Both the position numbers and the translations under genes were made by a program. From Paenibacillus aceti (GTDB taxonomy: Bacteria; Bacillota; Bacilli; Paenibacillales; Paenibacillaceae), in assembly GCF_003614185.1 (NCBI RefSeq), contig NZ_KZ987724.1, positions 892,771 to 956,770 on the forward strand: 64,000 bases of DNA, given 5' to 3'. Positions 24,940-32,150 of the stretch are shown here, piece after piece (position 1 is the first letter of the stretch; each line of letters begins with the position of its first letter). The notes under the pieces are model-generated. The model was not told the DNA's origin. It did not search any database and saw only the letters and a program-made list of their open reading frames with translations.

Positions 24940-25163
24940 ATGCAAATGTATTATTGTGACGAATGGTCAGATATCAAAAAGAAGCGATGGAATATTTTGG
25001 ATGAACATACTGCTTACCTGCATCATCAAGAAAAACAACCATATACGGCAATATTAGCCGAGGATGAAAAGCCTGGGTCTCTGTGGGTTTTTATGATGAA
25101 CTGACTCGTAAGTATCTAAATTATGATTTTGAAGAAATAAATAAATCGCATCTTTTAGGATAG
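24940..25163 (+). pseudogene. Frameshifted small gene, candidate immunity protein
   Basis: ATG 24940 follows AAGGAG by 11 bases. It reads MQMYYCDEWSDIKKKRWNIL, then DEHTAYLHHQEKQPYTAILA. A frameshift near 25072 is needed to continue WVSVGFYDELTRKYLNYDF and end at TAG 25161. Acidic and about 74 residues when corrected, as immunity proteins often are. Family not recognised. Confidence 0.45.
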
Positions 25164-25987
25164 ATACCGCCACTATTAAGAGTAGGGCGGCTAAAACGAA
25201 GGTTTTTTTCATATCGTCCGCAACTTAATTGAACCTTTCAGTGATTGTTACAGCGCAAGGGAGAAATCTGCTGACGAGCAGTTGACATGGAACAGATAAG
25301 GATACGTGCTAGGCTAGCCACCTCCCCTACTCCATAGTCGCCCAGCGTTGGCATAACAGCACAAGAAGGAAGGTATAGCATATGAAAACGAAGTACAACG
25401 ACTTCTGGTTAACTAAGAAGCAAGCCTTAATATGTGTCATGAGCAGGCTTGTAAACATCATCTAAAGTATGATGAAGGACAAGACAGAATATCGGGCGCA
25501 ACCCTAAAGGAGCGTCAGGCAAGATGATATACAAGTTGATATAAGGGCAGTAATTTAATCCCATTTAGGAAAATATTGTATTATCACTTACTGACAGATG
25601 GAATATATATAATATAATATAATTCCTCTAGTCCCGTTATCATCTTTACCTTATGATCCAGATTGGTGCTATCAAGATCCAAGGTTGGTTGATTTATCTT
25701 AAATTATTCTGCTACTAGTGAAGATTCAACTCATCATTCAACCAGCAACACAAATTTCCTTATTGAACCAATAACTATATGTGAGTTACACAACTCCATG
25801 TGGTTATTTTTTAAAATTGAAGGCAAACCTTTACAGGGTCTCGAGAGCGTTTCAAATATATCATAGGGGTAACCGTCTGAGGGTTTTATTTGGGCTTCAC
25901 TGTAGTAGTTTCCCAAATTGCGGAGCTAATCTATACATGTATGTTCTCTTGAAATGGATTTAACGTCTGCAGGGTGCTTTAGCAAAA
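25164..25987. other. AT-rich decayed region without an intact gene
   Basis: No convincing full gene. Visible scraps: a reverse-strand signal-peptide-like start from ATG 25212 (MKKTFVLAALLLIVAVSIL) that runs into the relic above, and a forward ATG at 25382 with an AAGGAAGG ribosome site giving MKTKYNDFWLTKKQALICV and stopping after 27 codons. Base composition is lower in GC than the flanks, as expected for acquired and degrading DNA. Confidence 0.6.
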
Positions 25988-26389
25988 TCATCGACGGTAT
26001 TCTTTTATGACTTTCAATATAAGTACATATATAAAGAGAGCTACGAATACTGAAAATGATAAATACAGGGGTTGCATTAGGTTCCCAATAGGCATTTTGG
26101 TGAGAATAAAAATCAAATAATTAATAGCATAAATCCCCAAAAAGAGGCCTGCGTTCACCAATAAAAAGGTAAATAACATGTTTATATTTTTCCTGGAAAG
26201 TATATGAACCAAAAGAAAAGCTGTTAAAAACATTCCGAAAAATATTAACTCAGCTGCATTTGCATATGATCCAAGTTTAAGAATTGAATTAATTTCTTCC
26301 AATGTTAATTTACCTTTTGATAACATCGAATCACCTTTAGATAGATGATATCGCTCTATAAAAACGTAAGCATAGTACACAACAGTCAT
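25988..26389 (-). CDS. Small multi-span membrane protein, unknown
   Basis: 133 residues from ATG 26389; four hydrophobic segments (TVVYYAYVFI, ELIFFGMFLTAFLLVHIL, MLFTFLLVNAGLFLGIYAI, YLSFSVFVALFIYVLIL). The frame stays open upstream and a far better ribosome site, AAGGAGTGA (26459-26467), precedes an in-frame ATA at 26452 by six bases. Starting there would add 21 residues (KPIPLNIEKNNHLITVYIT) that complete the first helix. So the true start may be a mutated ATG or a rare ATA start. No family recognised. Confidence 0.6.
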   Translation of the reverse strand: MTVVYYAYVFIERYHLSKGDSMLSKGKLTLEEINSILKLGSYANAAELIFFGMFLTAFLLVHILSRKNINMLFTFLLVNAGLFLGIYAINYLIFILTKMPIGNLMQPLYLSFSVFVALFIYVLILKVIKEYRR

Positions 26390-26730
26390 TAAAGTAATAT
26401 AAACAGTTATTAGATGGTTGTTTTTTTCAATATTTAAAGGAATAGGTTTTATGACGCTTCACTCCTTAAACCAAAATATACTATATATTCTAGCATGCGG
26501 AAGATTAATTTTGCATTAGGAAGGATATGCACTAAATAAATCAGTGTAATTACAATAATCCAGAGTCTCGGTTAGCCAACCAATAGAATGTGTTATTTCC
26601 ATTTTGTAACTTGCACTGAAAGTAGCTTTGAAACCAGAGTAAGGACTGGATGTAGATGTATTACGGGGGATGTTTCTGAATCACTGAGATGAAATAGTCT
26701 CAATTAACAATATCCATTGGAGGAATGAAC

Positions 26731-26793
26731 ATGGCCAAATGCATAAGTTGCAATCAAAATACCTACGGTATCTCCACAAAATATTTTATTTAA
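26731..26793 (+). pseudogene. Truncated start of a zinc-finger-like small protein
   Basis: TTGGAGGA lies just before ATG 26725/26731. The ORF reads MAKCISCNQNTYGISTKYFI and then stops: a CxxC start with natural codon use, cut short. The remaining stretch 26453-26937 shows nothing else recognisable. Confidence 0.4.
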
Positions 26794-26937
26794 GACCTAT
26801 CCTAATTAAAAAATAGAGGTAAAGAGCATTACATTCAGTTAAATAGCTTATGGTTGAGATTCGTAGTTGCTGGCAACAAACGAGAGAATTACCTGAATAT
26901 GCGGCGAGTTGCAACAGTAGAGCGCAGCTAAACTCCT

Positions 26938-27162
26938 CTAATAAGTAGAATCACTCGACCGTCCTACAAGGTAATCTAGGCTTACGTCAAAATAATCGGC
27001 CAAGGCGTAAGCAATATCTAGACTAGGAATCCGCGTCCCTCTTTCCCAATGACTTACGATAGATCTGTCAACTCCTAAAGAAGAAGCAATGTCTTGTTGT
27101 GAGATTGACCTTTCAAGGCGTAAGTTTTTAAAACGCTCCGCAAAAATTTCTCGATTAAACAT
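26938..27162 (-). CDS. Xre-family (Cro/CI-type) regulator
   Basis: 74 residues, ATG 27162, ribosome site AAGGAGC. Single HTH_3 domain: FAERFKNLRLERSISQQDIA, SSLGVDRSIVSHWERG, then TRIPSLDIAYALADYFDVSL. No sensor domain. Two GTGAC-n5-GTCAC palindromes lie just upstream (27179 and 27215), the first inside the spacer of a rightward promoter; the regulator probably represses itself and that promoter. Flanked by decayed DNA, so it may come from a mobile element. Confidence 0.9.
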   Translation of the reverse strand: MFNREIFAERFKNLRLERSISQQDIASSLGVDRSIVSHWERGTRIPSLDIAYALADYFDVSLDYLVGRSSDSTY

Positions 27163-27172
27163 AAATAGCTCC

Positions 27173-27229
27173 TTGACTGTGACTATAGGTCACGATATAA
27201 TCAAAGCATGGAATGTGACTTTTAGTCAC
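27173..27229 (+). promoter_or_regulatory. Sigma-A promoter with two Xre operators
   Basis: TTGACT (27173-27178), a 17-bp spacer and TATAAT (27196-27201) read rightward. GTGAC-TATAG-GTCAC (27179-27193) fills the spacer; GTGAC-TTTTA-GTCAC (27215-27229) lies 36 bp further, over the start of transcription. The arms are perfect in both. Confidence 0.85.
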
Positions 27230-27393
27230 GAATGAAATAATGAACTTAATCATGAAAAACGAAGCGGCGCATTCCTGGTAAAGAACTCGCCCCTTTCTCC
27301 TTGGATCTGCCTGTAGAGCAGACTGCACATTAAATCTATCATTTGTGAGTCTTTCTTTCAAGGAGCCGCAATTCAATTGAAGGGAAGAGGAGA

Positions 27394-27732
27394 ATGAGAA
27401 GTATTTTAGAAGCGCTATATTATGGTGATATCCATCCGGAAGAGAAGATCGTTCCTAGAGATCCTGAATACCGTAGAATAAACAGAAGGGTATCTGAGGG
27501 GATGGGATTATGGAAAGAGAAATTGTCTTCCGAAGATTTCAACCAGCTTGAGGCGTTGCTCGATTTACGCAGTCAGTCGGAGTCAATCTATGCTACAACT
27601 ACTTTCATAAACGGGTTTAAGCTTGGGGCATTAATGATGGTGGAGATAAATGCGGCTAAGGAGGATCTTTTGCCTGATTCAAAGTACATACCAGTGCCGG
27701 AATATATTGTTCCAATCGCGTTGCTGTGTTAA
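27394..27732 (+). CDS. DUF6809-like small protein
   Basis: 112 residues from ATG 27394, GAAGAGGAGA ribosome site. MRSILEALYYGDIHPEEKIV, then PRDPEYRRINRRVSEG and TFINGFKLGALMMVEI match small helical proteins of the DUF6809 type found in Clostridia and Paenibacillus. The last ~25 residues (DLLPDSKYIPVPEYIVPIAL) do not look like the family and may come from a 3' rearrangement. It is the first gene downstream of the Xre-controlled promoter, after a ~190-base leader. Confidence 0.65.
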   Translation: MRSILEALYYGDIHPEEKIVPRDPEYRRINRRVSEGMGLWKEKLSSEDFNQLEALLDLRSQSESIYATTTFINGFKLGALMMVEINAAKEDLLPDSKYIPVPEYIVPIALLC

Positions 27733-27877
27733 CGTATACGTGTGAGACATTTCTTGATTTCCTTGCGTAGAGTGGTCGTGATACTTCTATTTTACACAGA
27801 GGCAAAGATGTCTTTTTCTACATTTCACTACAGTGAATTTTGGCAGTTAATAACGGGAAATGTATGGGGGACGGGCG

Positions 27878-28333
27878 ATGATGATGGATAAATTTGAGCC
27901 TGGTGATGAGAATTCCAAGGAATTATTCACTTTTTACGGACTGGCCGTATACTATTCGCAGGCTTTGGAGCAGCAGTTGGCCAATTTGATAATGGTGATG
28001 AAGCTGTCGCAGGGCGATTTGCAAAGCGAAGAGCAGTTTAATGAGAATTTTCGCAAGAAGCTGGGCAGCTCGCTCGGTCAATTGGTGAATGAGATACAGC
28101 ATCATTTTTCTTTTACAGATGAGGAATCAGCGCAGCTGAAGGCGATTTGGAAACAGCGTAATTACATTGTGCACGATTATTTTAAGCTGAGAATTCATGA
28201 GGCCTTTATCAAGGAAGGCAGAGAGAAGATGATCGCAGAGCTGCGTACATTCTGTGATGAGGCGCGGGCGATGGAAATGAGATTGCAGCAATACACGGAG
28301 CGCATGCTTAAACAGCTCGATATGGAAAAATAG
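27878..28333 (+). CDS. Small helical protein with a HEPN-like Rx4H motif
   Basis: 151 residues from ATG 27878 (GGGGGAC about six bases before; an upstream ATG 27860 is in frame but has no ribosome site). All-helical: LFTFYGLAVYYSQALEQQLA, then NLIMVMKLSQGDL, and KAIWKQRNYIVHDYFKLRIH. RNYIVH has the form R-[N]-x3-H, the catalytic signature of HEPN ribonucleases and minimal nucleotidyltransferase partners. No MNT partner is adjacent. Function is otherwise unknown; the motif could be fortuitous. Confidence 0.6.
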   Translation: MMMDKFEPGDENSKELFTFYGLAVYYSQALEQQLANLIMVMKLSQGDLQSEEQFNENFRKKLGSSLGQLVNEIQHHFSFTDEESAQLKAIWKQRNYIVHDYFKLRIHEAFIKEGREKMIAELRTFCDEARAMEMRLQQYTERMLKQLDMEK

Positions 28334-28385
28334 TGCAACCTTTGGCGGGCATTCACGTCTATTTCAGCAGAGGTGATCGATTGTG

Positions 28386-29297
28386 ATGAGAAGAAAGTTG
28401 AACTTAATCGCGGCGCTGCTGCTTACGTCTTCAATCTTGTTGGTTCCGGTGGCGTCGGCTTTTCGCGATGTGCAAGGAGAAGATGCGCAGATCGTGGAGT
28501 CGCTGCAGGACAGAGGGATTATTCAGGGGGTGACACAGGATCGATTCGCTCCGCTTGGCAAGGTGACCGGCGCTCAAGGTGTCCACATGATTGTACAGGC
28601 ACTAGGTTTGAAGGCTAATGACGGCACTCCAGACAGTCCGAAGTTGCCTGGGAAGCAAGGCCATTGGTATGATGACTCGCTAGCGATAGCCGCTGAACAT
28701 GGGATCAAGCTGCCGAAGGGCTTCGCGGTCAACAAAGAGCTGACCCGGGAGCAATTCGCCTATTTGCTGGAGCAAGGTATTCAGGCGACCGGGACTTATC
28801 CGCTGATTGCTATGCTGATTGAGGTTGCGGATGCGGACGAGGTGACGCAGGATTATTTTAACAGTATTCAAGCTTTGCTGCTGATGAAGATCACGGATCT
28901 GGACAAGGCTGGGAAGTTCCACCCCGCTCAGACTCTCACACGCATGGAAGCGGCCAGATGGATCTACAATGCGCGGGAATACATCGATAATTATGGAAAT
29001 GTGGAGGCTCCGATGGAGGACGAAGTAGTCTATAGTGTGGAAAAAGTAAATGACCAGATCAACAAGGTGATTCTGCAGCGTGAGAATCAGCCTAATCCTG
29101 GATTCGGCATTACCGTGACCAAGGTGGAATTCGGCAAGGATCAGGTTGCAACCGTCTATTATGAGCTGCTCTCGCCGAAGCCGGGACAAATGTATCCGCA
29201 GGTCATCACGACGACGAAGACGGAGACTTATGTGGCTGCTAACTATAAGGTTAAGATCGTTCAGGAGAAAACGGTGGGGATCAAGAGGCTGAAATAA
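28386..29297 (+). CDS. Secreted S-layer-homology protein with PrcB-like C-terminus
   Basis: 303 residues from ATG 28386 (GAGGTGA ribosome site). Signal peptide MRRKLNLIAALLLTSSILL with an AXA-type end (VASA). Then three SLH-like segments: FRDVQGEDAQIVESLQDRGI, WYDDSLAIAAEHGIKLPKGF and DYFNSIQALLLMKITDLDKA. The last ~70 residues (PNPGFGITVTKVEFGKDQVA ... YKVKIVQ) resemble the PrcB C-terminal domain. SLH domains anchor proteins to secondary cell-wall polymers, so it is probably cell-surface. Module B1 begins 41 bases after its stop. Confidence 0.82.
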   Translation: MRRKLNLIAALLLTSSILLVPVASAFRDVQGEDAQIVESLQDRGIIQGVTQDRFAPLGKVTGAQGVHMIVQALGLKANDGTPDSPKLPGKQGHWYDDSLAIAAEHGIKLPKGFAVNKELTREQFAYLLEQGIQATGTYPLIAMLIEVADADEVTQDYFNSIQALLLMKITDLDKAGKFHPAQTLTRMEAARWIYNAREYIDNYGNVEAPMEDEVVYSVEKVNDQINKVILQRENQPNPGFGITVTKVEFGKDQVATVYYELLSPKPGQMYPQVITTTKTETYVAANYKVKIVQEKTVGIKRLK

Positions 29298-29337
29298 GAC
29301 TTGGTACGGGATCGCTGCATAGCTGGAGGGGAAAAAG

Positions 29338-29516
29338 CCTGCGATTATGCAGGAATTTTGCCGATCTCCCACCCGGTTAACGTAAATTCCTGCAAAAGTG
29401 CAGGTTTATCGGAGCGAAAAGCCCGGTTTGGGCCCAAAATAAGAAAATACCTGCATTATTGCAGGTATTTTCTTGAAATCGCGGTTTACGCCACTGAAAG
29501 CCTGCATTATTGCAGG
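29338..29516. repeat. Family B four-palindrome module (B1)
   Basis: 16-mers of the form CCTGCA-n4-TGCAGG start at 29338, 29389, 29450 and 29501 (steps 51, 61, 51). Unit 3 extends to a perfect 15-bp stem with a 4-base loop (29441-29474). Loops and linkers vary while stems hold. Sister modules lie at 36500, 55304 and 57090. Confidence 0.88.
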
Positions 29517-29621
29517 CTTTTTGTAATTTTCACCAAATATAGCCCGTTCGATGCCCCGATCCGCCGATGATCCCTATTTATATAAATAACCCGTAAGCAT
29601 GTTCGCCAGCTCGGTTTTCAG

Positions 29622-29951
29622 TTGATCGGCATAAGCAGTGTTGGATCAGCAGGCGGGATCGAAGAGGAAGCGTTGACTGCGCAGATTATAAAAGGGTTAG
29701 AGGCGGCGGCAGCCCAGCTTGATCTCCAGCAGCAACGAGCATTTACAGCAGTGCGAGAGGGGCAGGTGGAGGAAGTGAAGCTGCTGCTTGCTAAGGCGGG
29801 GGACGAGTTGAAGCGAGCTTCTGAGTATAGCTTCAATCAGACATTTAATTATGCCAGTCTGATGGTACTGCCTGGAATTCTCTTTGGTTTGATGAGCGAT
29901 AAGCGCCGAGGGAGGAAGAAGGTGAACACTTCAGCGGAATATTCAGCTTGA
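29622..29951 (+). CDS. Hypothetical protein, possibly truncated
   Basis: 109 residues from TTG 29622 with no ribosome site; the true N-terminus is doubtful. Helical, with EEEALTAQIIKGLEAAAAQL, then DLQQQRAFTAVREGQVEEVK and a hydrophobic YASLMVLPGILFGLMS near the end, finishing in a basic tail. It looks like the C-terminal part of a coding sequence, perhaps a remnant. No family recognised. Confidence 0.35.
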   Translation: MIGISSVGSAGGIEEEALTAQIIKGLEAAAAQLDLQQQRAFTAVREGQVEEVKLLLAKAGDELKRASEYSFNQTFNYASLMVLPGILFGLMSDKRRGRKKVNTSAEYSA

Positions 29952-29968
29952 GATGATGTACACGCAAA

Positions 29969-30031
29969 AAGAGCAAGTATCGAAGGTGCTCTAATTGAAC
30001 TAGTTCAATTAGACACTCGATACTTGCTCTT
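29969..30031 (-). terminator. Nested double hairpin terminating the bmrCD operon
   Basis: A perfect 15-bp outer stem (29969-29983 with 30017-30031, AAGAGCAAGTATCGA) encloses an 11-bp stem (29990-30000 with 30003-30013, TCTAATTGAAC). On the reverse strand it is followed by TTTTT. Confidence 0.85.
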
Positions 30032-30056
30032 CATATTACAGGCCTGCGCTCTCTGC

Positions 30057-32135
30057 TTATGCAGGCGAAGGCGTCGATGAGGCAGCGCTGGCAGGAATAG
30101 CTGACGCTGGTGTCTTCGCGTCGGAGGTTCCGTGCTGCAGCTGGTACATCTGATAGTAACGTCCGCCTCTGGCCAGCAGCTCATCATGCGAGCCGTGTTC
30201 AACGATTTCACCGCGATGCAGCACCAGGATCTGATCGGCGCTGCGAATGGTCGACAGGCGATGCGCGATGATAAAGGTGGTACGTCCGCGCTTGAGCACT
30301 TCCAGCGCGGATTGAATGAGCGCTTCGGTCTCGGTATCGATGTTGGCCGTCGCCTCATCGAGAATCAGGATCGCCGGATCGTAGGCGAGCGCCCGCGCGA
30401 ACGAGATCAATTGCCGCTCGCCAGCGGACAAGGTGCTGCCCCTCTCTACGACAGGCTCATCCAGCCCTTTCGGGAGATGGGCGAGGATGCGCGTTGCCCC
30501 GACATCCTCCAGCGCCTTCTCGATCCGCTCGCGGGAGATGCGCTCATCGCCCAGGCTGACATTGGAGGCGATCGTACCAGTGAACAGGTACGGGTCCTGC
30601 AGCACGATACCCATATGCTGGCGTATCCATTGCTTCGGCAGATCCTTGATCGGTTGTCCGTCGATCGTGATCACGCCTTTCTGCGGATCATAGAAGCGGA
30701 ACAGCAGATTGATGATCGAGCTCTTGCCAGAGCCGGTATGGCCAACGAGAGCGATCGTCTGTCCTTGCTTGGCCTCGAAGGAAATATGCTTCAGCACGTA
30801 TTCTTGCTTGTAAGCGAAGGATACATCCTTAAATTCCACATTCCCCTTATAGCGCGGCATAGATCCGTCGGTGACCGCTTCGCCGGGTTCATCCATAAGC
30901 GTGAATACTCTGCCTGCAGATACCATAGAGGAATCGAGCGCTGCCAGCTGGTTGACCATGCCGGTAATCGGCTGGAACAGCCGACCGAGAACGTCCACGA
31001 AAGCGTAGAGGACGCCGAGCGAGATAATACCGACTCCACTCAGCTGCTCCGAGCCGAAGAACCACAGCACCACGGCGAAGGCCAAACTACGGATGACATT
31101 CACCAGGTTATGGGAAGTTAATGCGTTGAGATTGAGCATTTTATTCTGATGCTTCATATAATCATCGTTCAGATCCTCGAATTCCTTCCTCGTCTGCTCT
31201 TCACGGCGGAAGATCCGGATGATCGACATGCCCTGGATCGACTCATTAATGATCGCGTTGATCTCACTCAGTCGAGAACGGATGATCGTATTATATTTAG
31301 TCGCAAATTTCCGGTACAGCACCACCCAGGCCCAGATGATCGGCACCACGAACAGACAGACTAGCCCGAGGCGGAAATCAAGCAGGAACAGGGCGACATA
31401 GACGCCGAGCATATTGATGATTCCGGAGAAAAAATTGGACAGTACAGCGATGAATAAGTCCTTGACCGCTTCGGTATCATTCGTCACTCTGGATACTACT
31501 TTACCGGCCGGGAGATTATCGAAGAAATGCACTGGCAGGGGCTGAATATGGGCGTATACATCCATGCGGAGTTTCTGGATAACCTTGTTCGCTGAGGACT
31601 GTAGCCAGTAGGTTTTACCGAACTCCATGATGATGGAGATGACCAGAAATACAAGGTATAAGCCGAACAGCTTCATAATTCCCGGAATTTCCGGTTTGTA
31701 AAAGGAAAACAGCTCGGAAGAGCTTAACTTCTTACCAGGATACTGTGTGATCTGGCCATTCTGGTCCAGAGTGAGAATCCCGTCTTGGAAGCTGCGAGTC
31801 CCGGATATATCGGCAACGGGTTGTTCGATCAAGATGAAGGAGGTGCCTGCCTGCAGCAGGCGAACCTCGTCACCTTTGGCCTCGCCTTCCGCGAAGCGAT
31901 CCCCGCGTTTGAAATACCGTCCATTGAAGTCTACGGTCTCAGAGCCGCCGGGGCTCTTGGTTTCGAAGAAAGGCTGTTCGATCGCCAGCATATGATCATC
32001 GATCATCGCCCGGGCGATGAACGGACCGGCTAGCTGGGCAGCAACGCCGATCGCCAGCATGATGAGTGCTAGAATAAACGTATTTTTTGCGGTTAAAGCA
32101 TATTTGAAAAGTGATTTAGCAACATTGTTATGCAA
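30057..32135 (-). CDS. bmrD: BmrD/YheH-type ABC exporter subunit
   Basis: 692 residues from TTG 32135 with AGGAGG nine bases upstream. A six-helix exporter domain carries a long extracytoplasmic insertion between the first helices (residues ~50-150, LAIEQPFFETKSPGG..), characteristic of YheH/BmrD. The ATPase has Walker A GHTGSGKSS, signature LSAGERQLISFARAL and Walker B AILILDEATAN with the catalytic Glu. In Bacillus BmrC and BmrD form a heterodimeric multidrug exporter. The gene follows bmrC by 15 bases. An Ala/Ser/Pro-rich tail ends the protein. Confidence 0.9.
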   Translation of the reverse strand: MHNNVAKSLFKYALTAKNTFILALIMLAIGVAAQLAGPFIARAMIDDHMLAIEQPFFETKSPGGSETVDFNGRYFKRGDRFAEGEAKGDEVRLLQAGTSFILIEQPVADISGTRSFQDGILTLDQNGQITQYPGKKLSSSELFSFYKPEIPGIMKLFGLYLVFLVISIIMEFGKTYWLQSSANKVIQKLRMDVYAHIQPLPVHFFDNLPAGKVVSRVTNDTEAVKDLFIAVLSNFFSGIINMLGVYVALFLLDFRLGLVCLFVVPIIWAWVVLYRKFATKYNTIIRSRLSEINAIINESIQGMSIIRIFRREEQTRKEFEDLNDDYMKHQNKMLNLNALTSHNLVNVIRSLAFAVVLWFFGSEQLSGVGIISLGVLYAFVDVLGRLFQPITGMVNQLAALDSSMVSAGRVFTLMDEPGEAVTDGSMPRYKGNVEFKDVSFAYKQEYVLKHISFEAKQGQTIALVGHTGSGKSSIINLLFRFYDPQKGVITIDGQPIKDLPKQWIRQHMGIVLQDPYLFTGTIASNVSLGDERISRERIEKALEDVGATRILAHLPKGLDEPVVERGSTLSAGERQLISFARALAYDPAILILDEATANIDTETEALIQSALEVLKRGRTTFIIAHRLSTIRSADQILVLHRGEIVEHGSHDELLARGGRYYQMYQLQHGTSDAKTPASAIPASAASSTPSPA

Positions 32136-32150
32136 ATCTTTGGATACCTC

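Noticed and set aside
25240-25560. Group II intron or similar ribozyme remnant
   Set aside because: The stretch has an RNA-like look (short ORF after a good ribosome site, GC-rich segments), but no GUGYG start, domain V or reverse-transcriptase sequence could be identified.
29338-29516. CRISPR array
   Set aside because: Repeats are only 16 bp, are palindromic, number four, and have linkers of 35/45/35 bp that recur in length at other loci; no cas gene is present.
30132-31121. 329-codon ORF antisense to bmrD
   Set aside because: Mirror of the well-supported bmrD reading frame; no start signal and no recognisable domain.
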